Source: Diphasiastrum complanatum
Lineage: Eukaryota > Streptophyta > Lycopodiopsida > Lycopodiales > Lycopodiaceae
Direction of reading: 5' to 3'
Assembly: GCA_029204225.1 (NCBI GenBank)
Contig: CM055103.1
Span: 23,308,663 to 23,372,662, forward strand
Length of the DNA: 64,000 nt
Below the pieces are notes generated by a model, which saw only the letters and a program-made list of their open reading frames with translations, was not told where the DNA came from and ran no database searches. This document shows positions 46,493 through 58,260 of this stretch, piece after piece; positions within the stretch are counted from its first letter, which is position 1, and each line of letters starts with the position of its first letter. The translations under genes were made by a program, and so were the position numbers.

Positions 46493-47872
46493 TCACCATA
46501 TCCATGATAGTGCTTCTTTGATGTTGACATCTTTGATGAGCTTGAGAGCTTTGCACCATCCTAGCACCTCCAAAATTGATTCCTTCCAATTTTCATGTAG
46601 ATGCTTGACCTTGAGGCTTGCTCCTTCACATGAGATATGCTCCTCTTTCCCTTGAAATGTGAGCCACATGGGTTCAACCATGTTTTTTGAGTTTCTTTTT
46701 GGAATCACAACTTGAGAAGGTCTCTCCTCCTCAATCCTTGGCACACTTGAACCTTGAGATGACTCCTTAAGGTCCTCTTCATGATGCTCCTTCTTGATGG
46801 AAATCCGAGACCTCCATGTCTCATAATGATCACAACAAGTATGACCATTCAATATGCACTTCCTATGATTATCAAGATTACTTATGCTAGAAACATAAGT
46901 CCAAAAATCGCCACAACTTGGCATGATTTTTCCAATATTGAAATCAAAAGGTATCTCCATCTCAATAAGGCTAACTACTTGCTTATGGATATAAGTGTCC
47001 ACTTTGGATGCTTCACTTATTCTCATAAGAAGTTTACAACTTGTCTTTAGGATTGAAAACATACAATTTTCATCTTTATGAATGAACACATCATTCATGA
47101 TCTTATTGAAACCAAAAGATCCTACATTATGAAGATATTTCCATTTCCTTGAATTCATAACTAATGTACGCTTCCAAGGAAAACATATTTTGCTATCTTT
47201 TAAGGCATCACACTCAACTAGTATTGCCTTAATCCACCTTTGAGATACAAAAATCTCTTCAAAGCAAAATGGTTTTTCATAAGTTGACATGAGAGCATAA
47301 ATGAAACTATTTTCATTTTGTGATTGCTCCTTATTCTTGATTGATTTCTCTTGGATAATAACAATAAGTTTGAACTTATCTAAAGTTCCAAGCAAAATAC
47401 TTTCCAAGGACATAAAATAAATCAAAGTTACTTTCATGAAAGTGACATCTATCTTTGCATCTTGAACCAAACAATGCACTTCCAAATGAAAAATTTCAAA
47501 AGATTCAACATGTGTTGTGATGGACTCTTGAAGACAAATCTTGCAAGTCCTTGTGAGACTCCAAGCCTCATTCACCTTTCCACAAAGGAAACACCTTTCC
47601 TTGGACTTGTCCTTCTTGTATTTGCATTTTGAACTTGAAGCTCCATCCTTCACCTCGGCCCCCTTGCTTTGGTTCTCCTTGTTTGGATTGGTCTTCTTTT
47701 TGTAGCATCTTGAGAAAATATATCCTCCCTTGCCACAAAGGTTGCACTTAGGATCCTTTCTTTCCTTCGATAGGATGCCACCTATCGATGCCATGTGAAC
47801 AAAAACCTGTGATATGATTCTACAAATGTAATTTGTGACTTTCAAGAGACTAGATTTGAACATCTTCAACAA
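46493..47872 (-). CDS. Zinc-knuckle plus orphan ORF of the gag-only element
   Basis: 459-codon open frame. Near its N-terminus is CNLCGKGGYIFSRC, a CCHC knuckle in which the His is Tyr, and then a Lys/Ser-rich stretch with CFLCGKVNEAW. The remaining ~330 residues have no protease, integrase or polymerase motif. EDLKESSQGSSVPRIEEERP near residues 360-380 resembles the Ser/Gln-rich linker seen before copia reverse transcriptases. The order knuckle, orphan segment, ESSQ linker parallels the element at 30.5 kb. The upstream capsid part (47.9-48.6 kb) is too decayed to read. That the frame stays open suggests recent selection or recent origin. Confidence 0.6.
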   Translation of the reverse strand: MLKMFKSSLLKVTNYICRIISQVFVHMASIGGILSKERKDPKCNLCGKGGYIFSRCYKKKTNPNKENQSKGAEVKDGASSSKCKYKKDKSKERCFLCGKVNEAWSLTRTCKICLQESITTHVESFEIFHLEVHCLVQDAKIDVTFMKVTLIYFMSLESILLGTLDKFKLIVIIQEKSIKNKEQSQNENSFIYALMSTYEKPFCFEEIFVSQRWIKAILVECDALKDSKICFPWKRTLVMNSRKWKYLHNVGSFGFNKIMNDVFIHKDENCMFSILKTSCKLLMRISEASKVDTYIHKQVVSLIEMEIPFDFNIGKIMPSCGDFWTYVSSISNLDNHRKCILNGHTCCDHYETWRSRISIKKEHHEEDLKESSQGSSVPRIEEERPSQVVIPKRNSKNMVEPMWLTFQGKEEHISCEGASLKVKHLHENWKESILEVLGWCKALKLIKDVNIKEALSWIW

Positions 47873-49377
47873 TCTAGAAGGATCTACAAAAGGTCTAGCT
47901 CACAAACCTAAGAATCAATCTTCACAGTAATGACTAGTCACTTGAAAACTTTGCTTTGATCACTAAGACAAAAGCACACAATCTTTGAATCAAATCACTA
48001 AAGAAATCAGATCCAATCTCCTATTGGACTCATCAAATACCAATGAATTTTTCTTTTGAAAGTTGAAATGGATATGAAAAAGATTTGACACCTAGATTTT
48101 TCTTTTCACTTGACTAGTTTTCTCAACACTTGAGATTCTTGAACAAAAGATGGGTTTTGTTTCAAATACATGAAAATCAAACTTAATCACTTCTTTTGGA
48201 CTCACTCTTGACCCAAATAATCTCACACTTGAGATTTAGAATGAATTTGATTTGATTTGACAACAAACCATACCACCAATTTTTCACAAAGCTTAAAAAT
48301 TAGACAACTAGAGATTCACAAAGATCTCAACCATGCATGAATACTCAAATATGGACTCCTCCTCATTCTAGACATCCAATGGGATCACAAATTGACCCTC
48401 ACACTCTCACAAAGAAAGTTGAATAGAACTAATTTGAGTTTCATACATACTATGTCAATTTTTGCTCAACAAATTGAATTCAATCACTCCTATTGGATTC
48501 CACCAATTACTCTACCTTTTAAGACTTGGAATGAAATTCAAAATCAAAAGTTGTGATTTTTCTCACTAAGATATTTTTCTTCAAAGAGATAATGCCACTT
48601 AGAAAGATTTGATCTCCTAGGAGAAGACAAATTCTCCACCAATAACAATGCAAAATGAGCTTCTAGATCTTGCCCTCTACAAAGGAAGGAACTCTTAGAA
48701 AATTGGATCTCTCTCTACACATTTGCCATAGACACCTTAATGACTCTTTTCAAACCTTACAATCACTCAAACCAAAAAAAAAAGATTTGCATAGATGCTC
48801 TATATGCACTAGAAACTCTCAAAGGTTTCACTTGGAGGACAGATCCAAGGATGCTTTCTAGCAAATTGATGCTTCAAAACTTGACCTTATCACTCTTGAA
48901 CAAATCTAGAGTGATGGTACAATGGATTCATCCTCTCACCTTGCATATCACTCCTTAATCTATGATTTTTAGCAAAATCTCTCTTAACTTCAACATACAC
49001 TCAAAAAATCAGAGAAGATCAATTAATGCACCTATTTCAAGCTTCAATTTTAATTTTTTGGCTGATCTAATCCAAGAACTAATCAAGGGATTAGATTCAC
49101 TATAGAAAATGCTTGATTTTGCACCAAGAATCACTCAAATTGGGTATGTGAGTCAAATTCTACAAATTTTTGAATTTTCTCAGCCAAAACCGGAGATGTA
49201 CGGCCTCACACGTGTGAAAAGGGTTCCTACAGCCCACAACAAGTTCTGGTCCAAAATTTTTGAGAATATCTATCAAATCCAACTTGCTACCCAAAATTTG
49301 GCTGGTTTCCAAAAAAATGCTAATTTTGGCTTTGATTTGGATTAACCCTATCAATTTCAACAAAACCTCTTGTACTT

Positions 49378-49390
49378 GGCTCTGATACCA
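49378..49390 (-). other. Primer-binding site, initiator tRNA-Met
   Basis: The complement reads TGGTATCAGAGCC, abutting the right LTR. Confidence 0.9.
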
Positions 49391-50152
49391 TGTGAAAAAA
49401 GTACAAAAAGGACCAAGAGTGGATCCTAATCTGATCCTCAAGAGGGATTGGTTGTCAGATTACTTGATCTATCAATCTACTTCAGATTAAGATCAATCTA
49501 GATCAATTCTAGACACAAAATCCTAACAAGAACAATCATTAATTGAAGGTAAGTGTACTTTATGGTTTCACACGTGTAAAACACTGTCTGAGTACGGACT
49601 CCAACCTGAAAATCAAGTACACATTGATAGAACCTCAAAACAATCAAAACAAATGTAGACAAATGGAGAGAATCACTCAAAATTGCTTCCAAAACCAAGA
49701 TTGGTGTCCCACATTGATTATGGCCAAATGTGGCTCTATATATACAATAAGTGGGAGCTCATGGTACTGATCATCCCTTTGATCATACCTTCTATTTTGA
49801 GCACTTTTGGTCCATTTTCCTTCTATATGGAGATCTACTTGAAAATCTTCTAGAAGTCAAAATTCGTCTACTTCAGCTTATTCCACACATGTGAGCTGTC
49901 CTCTACACATGGGATGTGACACCGAACCAAAATATTTGGCTCATGCAATCAATAGATTGATGCCATGTGTCATATATCTAGAAAACTAGTTTTTGGCCTT
50001 TTTAGCCACTAGAACTTGAATTAAATCATATGTACAACCTATATGATTATGGTACATGACAAGTTCACACGTGGGAACAGGCACCACACATGTGTGTTTA
50101 TCTATATACAAGATTTTTGGCCTCTACCAAGCTTATTTTTGCATTTTTCACA
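49391..50152 (-). repeat. 5' LTR (762 bp)
   Basis: Matches 45585-46355. Differences include T/C at ~49506, GTGTAAAAC for GTGTGAAAC, and CACCGAACC for CAATGAACC. Confidence 0.92.
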
Positions 50153-52300
50153 GGAGAGAGAGCAAGAGCAGTGTAGATTTATATCTCTATCTCTCACCAT
50201 ACGTCTTTTTTTTTCATTTTTTAATAGGCCTATCTCCGCCTCTCGTAAACCTTTACCCCTCTTGTAAACCCTAATCTTGTCTCATGAACCTTTATCCCCC
50301 CTCCTTGTAAATCATAAATCAGTATGTCAAATTGTTATCACCCCCTCCCTCTTAAACCAATAGACATATCTCTCACTCATGCAGACACATTGCGTAAACT
50401 TTAAACCCCTCTCGTAATGTCTACAGTCCATATTCATAAATCTTAAATCCACTCTCGTAAACCCCCTCTTGTAAACCCTAAACCACATCTCGTAATGTCT
50501 ATGACCTGGGCCCATAAACCTTAAACCCCTCTATCAAATCTTAAACCCATCTATGACAACTTGATAAAATATAGGCCATTGGGCATGTAAAGGTTGAACT
50601 ATGATCACCGAGTCTCGACTGACTCATTGAGGCTTATATAGTGAATGAATCAGTGCTTTATGAGCCATCTACATCCTGACCTAATTAGTACCTAACTGAG
50701 TCTTTCTTTATCACTTCCCAGGTTCTAAGACCTCTTACTCTAACCTAGATTGTCTAAAATGAATTAAATCTGAATTTAGGGCCTATTTCACTCTTCTCAG
50801 CATGGTAGTCCATAGAACTTAACTCAGAAAATGATCAACGAATAAAATATCAATATGTTAAATATTTGTGATGTCAAAGTATCCAACAATCGCATACACT
50901 CCACCCTCGCCAAGATCTCCCACTTATTGCTCCTACTACTCTTCTTGTCAAAAAAATAAGTAGCCCACATAGCCTAAATTGAGTTTTAAAACCCTCGTTT
51001 AAAAAAGTGTTATGGAATGTTGCATTCTATAGCAAGCATTCCATAACATTGTTCCAATGCAACGTAGGTTCAAACCCTAGTCTAAACATAACTATAGTAG
51101 AAAGTGCAACCAATTATCTCACAACGTTATAACAATTAGTCAAAACGTTCCCAAAAAAAGATCAAAATCCGAGTATAAGCCTAGCTAAAGTAGAAGATCC
51201 ACCATCTGTCCGATTATTTCACAACTTTTTTAGATTCAAACAAACCTAGAAAAATGTTTACAAAGGTTCTGAAGTTGGTCATAGCCTAATTGTAGTAGAA
51301 GATCCTACAAATTATCTCAAAACCTCATAAGAAGTTGACAAAATAAAAGGGTTAAGTGTGCAAGTTCTCTTACAAAGATACTTAAGACATCAAGATCATA
51401 AACTAAAGAATTACTATCAAACATCCTACTTCTATTGTTTTGGAGACCCTTAAAAGAACTTTTTATGAAGTTACTAGATTATGGCTAATAGCCTAGCACA
51501 CCCAAACGGCAGTCTCTAAAAAAATATTAAAAAGCATATAATTGATAATAAATGTATCTAACAATTAATGGTGTCATATGCCTAGTGATATTGTCTCTAT
51601 ACTTATTACAACGTCCTAGGCTTTCATGGTCTAGATCAATACACATCCTTGATTGTCATTGTATCCCATTAGCCCATCCGAGCATCCAACAAAACAGGCC
51701 AACACATGCTTTTGCTAGAACTCAAACTCTTCGCTCTACATCTCCCAATAAATTCACATATTCCATCTCATACTTTCATCTCTACCTTCTCGGTGATTCC
51801 TCTTCTAAAGCCCCTCATTTTTTGATCATCTAAAGTATGCTCATTAATCATGATCGAAAGAACTGATAAAATATCCTTCCTTAAAGGATTTAGGGGGTAA
51901 TTGCGTAAAGGCAAGTTGTGTCTCAAGATGGAAGTATGAGCATAGAAAATTGATACGACTCACGGTGGAATAGTGACCGTCATTCCAACTGTTGAATCTC
52001 CATTTCTACACAATCAACTTAATTTCCTCCAACTGCTGGCTTACTCCTGTGGCAGCTCCATCAAAAATGGAAAAAGTTCTGCCAACCTCTTTAGTTACCT
52101 GCGCACTGCTCTGAGTGAAACCTTTCCATCTTTTCTCATTCAGTAAACCTTCACATGAGGCTTTGATTTGGTGGGTGGGACCTGTTTAGATCACCACCCT
52201 TGACATCCTTATCCAAAACCTTCATAACTATTCCTTCTTATTTTTTCAAAACTTCGTAAAGCAGCTTCTATTTGTTGATCGAAAAATATACAACTAGCAG
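50153..52300. other. Non-genic stretch with a telomere-like tract
   Basis: 50240-50540 repeats CTCGTAAACC/CTTGTAAACCCTAA and CATAAACCTTAAACC with an irregular ~25-30-base spacing, like 44.2-44.3 kb. The remainder (50.6-52.3 kb) shows short open frames without recognisable domains and no obvious repeat. Confidence 0.5.
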
Positions 52301-52329
52301 TTGTACAAATGTATATACTAAGTTTTTTT

Positions 52330-52685
52330 TCCTTCCCTATCTTTTCTGATAACAATGAATCTTTCTTCATTTCTATTTATTCTTGAATAAAACCGCGTTC
52401 CTCTCAATCCGGGAGTATTCGGGGTTTGGTTCCAAGACCTTGCCAGACGTCCGAAGACTTGCCGGCGTACGAAGACTTGTTGGGTTCTCCAACAGACAAA
52501 TATCATACTTGACCCTCGGAACGTTGCGGTATCCTTCTTTCAGACGAAGAAAAAAGACTGAAGAATTGGTCAGAGCAGGACCCACTGACCATTCATACCA
52601 TACTACGGAGAAGGAATTCGCTTCAGTATATGCTATTCCCAATCCTACTATGCGTCGACTCTTTCTTCTGTTGATATGTTGATAG
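52330..52685. other. Unidentified open frames, organelle-like composition
   Basis: Both strands are open: plus TLGTLRYPSFRRRKKTEELV then RAGPTDHSYHTTEKEFASVY; minus FFLRLKEGYRNVPRVKYDIC. The stretch is less AT-rich and less repetitive than its surroundings. The basic, Arg/Lys-rich plus frame made me think of plant mitochondrial DNA, but I cannot name a gene. Confidence 0.3.
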
Positions 52686-52699
52686 CTTTGAAAGTAGCC

Positions 52700-52878
52700 G
52701 ATTTACTATTCTTAGTTCTAATGTACAACCCTCCCTCTCCGTTAAGAATTTGTACATTCTCAAGAAGCTCTCCAAGACACTTGCGAGTCCATTCAGCCCA
52801 GTGCCAATTTTGTAGATTGGCAGCATCAGCCCTATCTTGAACGATCCAACGCTTGTCACCTTCTCCGAACTGAGCCAT
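52700..52878 (-). pseudogene. AHA1: AHA1 exon 1 fragment
   Basis: From an ATG at 52878 the minus strand reads [56 protein letters not shown]. This is the start of the activator of HSP90 ATPase (AHA1: GEGD.RWIV..R.D..N..NWHW.E......W), a cytosolic co-chaperone. The segment D.LEW after NWHWAE is shortened here. Homology to AHA1 ends near 52710. Confidence 0.85.
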
Positions 52879-53109
52879 CCCCTACATAATGAATAGACAC
52901 GAAAACTGGAATCCAAATGAGGATCCAAGTTTATTAAATCAGCACAAAAATCACAATCCAGCTGAAAATGTACAAATGCTTCCGTCTAGGGGGTGTGCAA
53001 AGCAACGATCTAGGATGCCCAGAAAGGAAAATGATGATGTCATCCAGCACGATCTTCATGAGAATTGAAATTCAGCTGATGATCTTCACAAAAATGTGAT
53101 GGAATGAAC

Positions 53110-53578
53110 AAGAATTAGACATTGTGCCTCTGTGTCGCTCTTTCTTGAGCTCCTCTTTGATTGGCCCACCTGCAGTCATGTCTTTAAGATACTTTTCCAC
53201 CCGCTCCAGGACAATTTTGCAAAAAAAAACCCTCTCTAAGTCTTTGCCCTATCGCAGATTCATCAAGAATACTAATCCTAACTTCAGGTTCTTCATCAAC
53301 ATTTTCATCTGCAACGTACGGTAACTCGACTTTTCCTTCCACCTACGCCAAGCTGTTCTTGCTTTCATCCTTTGCTTCCCCTGACCAGATTAACACTACT
53401 TTTATCAGGTATAATCTTGCCCTTTCTAATATTCACGTAGGCCTTGCCAGTGATAATCTCTATAGTCTTAGTTCTAATGTACAGCCCTCCCTCTCCATTA
53501 AGAATTTGTACATTCTCAAGAAGCTATACAAGACACTTCCGAGTCCATTCAGCCTAGTGCCAATTGTGTACTGTGTAG
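53110..53578 (-). pseudogene. AHA1: AHA1 N-domain, decayed second copy
   Basis: The minus strand carries, across three frames and two stops, [84 protein letters not shown] and AGGPIKEELKKE. These follow AHA1 N-domain order (G.AYVN.RKGKIIPGYE, WEGEAKD, PY..DEN..EDPE, GGP.K.EL). The run is contiguous with no intron, so it may be a processed copy. It overlaps the 52.7-kb fragment in content (exon 1), and lies upstream of it on the minus strand. Confidence 0.85.
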
Positions 53579-53599
53579 ATTGCCACCATCACCCACAGC

Positions 53600-54002
<403 letters not shown>

Positions 54003-54097
54003 TAAAAACCGATTCTTAGCACCCGTTGCGGCGGGTGAGCTTCTAATATATATATAAACTAAAAACCAAATATCCTCCTATTCTTTTATTTTTTAGT

Positions 54098-54101
<4 letters not shown>

Positions 54102-54175
<74 letters not shown>
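54102..54175. repeat. CT microsatellite
   Basis: About 36 CT units. Confidence 0.97.
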
Positions 54176-54178
<3 letters not shown>

Positions 54179-54905
54179 TTTTCACACATGAGCTAAAAAA
54201 GCTTAAATTTTTTTTAACTTTTGTCGAAAACGTGAAAATCAAAGAGGTTGCAAGATTTTTGAAATCTAAAAAATTCAAAGCAATGTGCAATGTGAATTTT
54301 TTTGGTAGGTGAGAGGGTTATCATATACAACTGGGCTGTGTTAAAAACCCACATTATGCTATGGAATTATGTTAAAAACCCACATGTCGCCGTTACATAT
54401 CAATATATTTCTTCTATACATATATCGTTTTTGGTGAAGTCGTAGTTTGTTAATTGAGAAAGATTCTGATACAAATCCTACTGTAAGCAGCGTACATATA
54501 GAGACTTGCCATGTCATCAATCTAAGATAGATGCATAAACTGAATCCAAGTTTAAAAACGGATTGATGACATGGAAGAGACAAAATACAAAATTGATTTT
54601 TATCACTAGGATTGATGAGCTGTATCAGGAGGTATAAACACAGATTGCTCAGTTGTTACACCAAGGAGTCAAAACAAAATGTTTTCACATGGATTGATGA
54701 CCTGGAGAAAGGCCATCGAAACTCAAAATAGGTTCACCTCGAGGTTCGTTTCTTAGAATAATATTTTAAAAACACCCTCTGGAAGCTTAGGAAGCTCATG
54801 CAAGTCATTTTTAAATTTATACAAGTGAGCGCTTAAAGGTACACTCTTAAGTACACTTGATAGTATGTTTTTAGTTTATTTAAGTATATTTTAAACTCTT
54901 AAGTA
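54176..54905. other. No supported gene
   Basis: No domain recognised. 54305-54385 holds a short direct repeat (TGTTAAAAACCCACAT). Confidence 0.5.
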
Positions 54906-54912
54906 TAAAATA

Positions 54913-55001
<89 letters not shown>

Positions 55002-55331
55002 ACATACACTTAATATACTGATATAGCATATATGCATTTTCTAACTAAAAAAACAAAGAAGAGGAGCCCACCCGCCGGGGCGGGCGGGCTGGGCTCCTCT
55101 TTTTTTTTTTTTTAAGAAAAAGAGATCTATATAGATATATGTGTTAATATATATATATATCTATATCTATATATATATATGTAGATATATGAGTTATCTA
55201 TATATAAATATATATATATATGATGAATATATATATAGATATATGAGTTGTATATATTTATATAGTTTTTGTTTTTAGTTAAATTTATATATATTTATAT
55301 ATATATATATAAGAGCTTAAAACAGAAATTT

Positions 55332-55362
55332 GAGGAGCCCACCCGCGGCGGGTGGGCTCCTC
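55332..55362. repeat. Perfect 31-bp hairpin
   Basis: Arms GAGGAGCCCACCCGC and GCGGGTGGGCTCCTC with a single-base loop. Confidence 0.97.
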
Positions 55363-55416
55363 TTCAATTTTGTTCTATATATATCCTCTCATTTTTGTTT
55401 TAAGTTATATTTTAAG

Positions 55417-55452
<36 letters not shown>

Positions 55453-55469
55453 TTAAAAAAACAAATTGA

Positions 55470-55505
55470 AGAGGAGCCCACCCGTCGCGACGGGTGGGCT
55501 CCTCT
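55470..55505. repeat. Perfect 36-bp palindrome
   Basis: 18-base arms (AGAGGAGCCCACCCGTCG and its complement) with no loop. Confidence 0.97.
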
Positions 55506-55527
55506 CATTTATAATTTATGTTTTATG

Positions 55528-55578
<51 letters not shown>

Positions 55579-55848
55579 CATTAAAAAATTCAAATTGAAG
55601 AGGAGCCCACTCGCCGCGGTGGCTCCCTCCTGTGGGGTCCCTCCTCATAGATGAGAAAATATATATTAACAAAGAGATATACACTATGTTAATAAATAAG
55701 CTATATTGAAAAAATCTATCTTAGAAACTTGAAATAAAGTTTGAGTAAAAAAATCTACCATATTTTGAGAGCAATTTTTTTTTAAAAAAGTTGCAATTCA
55801 CTCTAAGATAAGAAAGCTTAAAAATTTCAAAAAGACAATGTAAATAAG

Positions 55849-55886
<38 letters not shown>

Positions 55887-56036
55887 TTTACGTTATTTAC
55901 CAATGTCAAATTCCATAAATGCTTATGGGACAAATGTTATGCACGTGTCTAGAAGACATAAGAACTCCATAATCAAGGTTGGTTGAGAATGATTTAAAGT
56001 ATTTTTTGGAGTCCATTTTTTATGATCCAGGGAGGA

Positions 56037-56226
56037 TAGTTTATGTCTCCACTGTGTGGAGGTTACAAGATAGCTAAACGCAGTATCACAAGACTAGTTA
56101 ACGCTAATCAACTAATCAGTTACTCTCCGTCATTGCCACTCATTTCAGTTGGGCGTGAAGTCTATGACTCCAAGCTCGTTGAGCTGCCAGCTGGCAGCGC
56201 AAAAGATTCTTCTTCGTTTGTTTCGT
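56037..56226. repeat. Dispersed repeat shared with 35515-35690
   Basis: CTCCACTGTGTGGAGGTTAC, GACTAGTTAACGCTAATCAA and CATTTCAGTTGGGCGTGAAG align to the 35.5-kb copy in the same orientation; about 17 bases (TATGACTCCAAGCTC) are extra here. Confidence 0.85.
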
Positions 56227-56865
56227 TTCCTTCATTTGCTTTCGCTCATTTCATTTCTATCGTATCTTTTTGTTTTGCGTCCCTTTGCGGTTTGCGTCTT
56301 GGAGGTATTTTTACGATTCACGAATGATTCGCGAATCGTTCGTGCTTCGAGTCAAGGGATGTTGACTTTCGTGAATTGTTCTCGTTCGACTTTCGTGTCT
56401 GTTCGTGTTGCGGCAAAGTTGCAGGAGTTCACCATTTCTGACATGCATATGTTTTTAGATGATAGTTGTGAAAATTGTCAACATTTCATTGACTAGTTTT
56501 AGGCCAAATTTGGTAATTTTGACACATAGCTTTGGATCTAACATTTCACACGTGTGTAAGAGGTCTAGATACTTTTACTTTAGTATCTATTTCATATTGA
56601 AAAAGTGTAAAACTTCAGGACCTTCGAAATGACACCAAAATCATGTAATGGACATGTAGGCCAAAATTGGCTATTTTAGGCTAGTGGTGCCCTAAAATTG
56701 GGTCCTAAGTTCTACAGAGAGGAGAGAGAGTCATCTCTCTCACCTATACTAGGCTGAATTTCGTGGAGGAACAGGTTGAAGAAACTTATGTACTGTTTCA
56801 TTGAGATGAATAGATAATTGTCAGTGTTTCTTCCTCCATTGTGAGCATTGTTGTGTGTATTGTCT

Positions 56866-58013
56866 TCAAGCTCTCCCACGTCGGTAGTTGTCAAACTCGG
56901 CATGGTACTTGGCAAATGTGTCGTTGTACACCTGCACCTGCTTCATGAGGAGATCCACTTCGGCTTGGCTGAGTGGTCTGTTGGTAGGTGTCGATTGCGC
57001 TAGCCAGAGGTCGTCTTTTTGGTCTGCAATGTCACCACTTCCGCTCCCAAGCATAGATTTTCTATTTCCACCACTAAGAGTTGTGCCTAGAGTGGAGTGA
57101 GATATTGGGTGATGTTGGATCTCATAGACCTTTAGTTGAGCATCCGTGGTAGACTTTGAGAGAGCCATGACGTACCCTTGGAGATTGGCTTTGTGCTGCT
57201 TGAGTTTCAGCACTTTTGATTCCTTTGCTTGCTCGTGTTGTTGGGCAATCAACAAATCTTGTTGGAGTTGTTCGATTTTTTTCTGCAGTTGGGTGTTGCT
57301 CGTGGCCAACTCCAATACTCGGCCATCCAGATTCGCTCTTGTGGCTACCGCCTCCTGGACAAATGTGCCGAAGTTTTGTGTGGTCGTTGAAAGGTCTGTG
57401 GGACTGGCTGGTATGGTGGTGCTAATTGGGGCTTGCTGAGATGGAGCCCGGACGATCTGCATCGTGTCATCGTCATCTTCGATTAATTTTTCAGGTGATT
57501 GCATGTCGTTAGGTGCGGTGGAGTTAGCACAATCAGGCGATGCTGCATATGTGGTCTGCAAAAATGCGTCATCAGGCAATGGTTTGTCTCCTTCGGCAGC
57601 CTTCAAAAGTGAGGTGGGCGGTGTGATAGAGGTGGTTTGGAGAGGAGTAAGGACAAATTGCTCGAAAGAGGGGATGATAGGAATGTTGGAGAATTGAAAG
57701 ATGGTTTGGAGGATGGATGGAGACATGGGGGGGGGTGAGGAGTCTTGTCGAGGCGACGAAAGACTAATGAGGTTCATCCAAGCAAGGGTGTTGGGAGAAA
57801 GCTGTGAATCAAGGGGTTGATAGGGAGAAGTGTGGTAGAAGTGGATGCAAGAGGGATGGAAAAACCGATGGTGATGGCAGGAATGGAAGATGCGAGAGTG
57901 GCGGTTGAATGAGGGGGTATGGGAGCAATTGGAGTAGATGTGGTGGTGGTATTAAATGGTTGAACGGAAGAAAAAGTTGTGGCTGTGGAAGTAGCGGAAG
58001 TGGGTTGTAGTGG
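56866..58013 (-). CDS. Ser/Thr/Pro-rich coiled-coil protein, unidentified
   Basis: The 303-codon frame from an ATG at 57777 has a Ser/Pro/Thr-rich first half (SPPPMSPS, TTSITPPTS), then a predicted coiled coil with heptad-like Leu spacing (LDGRVLELATSNTQLQKKIE, QLQQDLLIAQQHEQAKESKV), and a tail PLSQAEVDLLMKQVQVYNDT. Upstream, another frame continues the Ser/Thr/Pro character (PIAPIPPHSTATLASSIPAI), so a frameshift near 57780 may have shortened it. It lies just beyond the 3' end of the copia pol on the same strand. Family not recognised; it could be retroelement gag-like or a captured host gene. Confidence 0.5.
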
Positions 58014-58019
58014 TGCGGT

Positions 58020-58260
58020 GCGTTGTCTGGTGGCAAAACTCTACTATTTTTGGGTCTAGATTCAAAGTACCCAGCATTCAGATTTGAATCCACTCAAACT
58101 CGTCTTCTAACTTTACCACACTTTCAAAAAGTGTTTATTCAAATGAAATTCAGTCTAATGAACTTTGAAAAGTCAAACTCTAAGTCTAAAATAAAGTTGG
58201 TCCTAATTTTTTCAAATATGGAAATATAACAAATATCATCAAACTAGTTGAATCTTTCAC
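58020..58260 (-). repeat. Presumed 3' LTR start of the copia element
   Basis: TTGAAGAGGGAG, a polypurine tract, ends at 58261 on the minus strand and is followed by TGTGAAAGATTCAACTAG, a likely LTR start. The other LTR is not in the window, so the length is unknown. Confidence 0.5.

Larger units (their letters stand above)
54905..56025. repeat. TA-rich palindrome block, copy 1
   Basis: A ~1-kb block duplicated at 60645-61620. It alternates TA microsatellites with GC-rich palindromes GAGGAGCCCACCCG...CGGGTGGGCTCCTC at 55058-55101, 55332-55362, 55470-55505 and (degenerate) 55600-55640. It ends with a G31 tract (55853-55883) and the unique-looking sequence TGGGACAAATGTTATGCACG. No coding content. 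Confidence 0.92.

Noticed and set aside
51552-51833. 93-residue ORF resembling a retroelement fragment
   Set aside because: No recognisable gag, integrase or polymerase motif on inspection.
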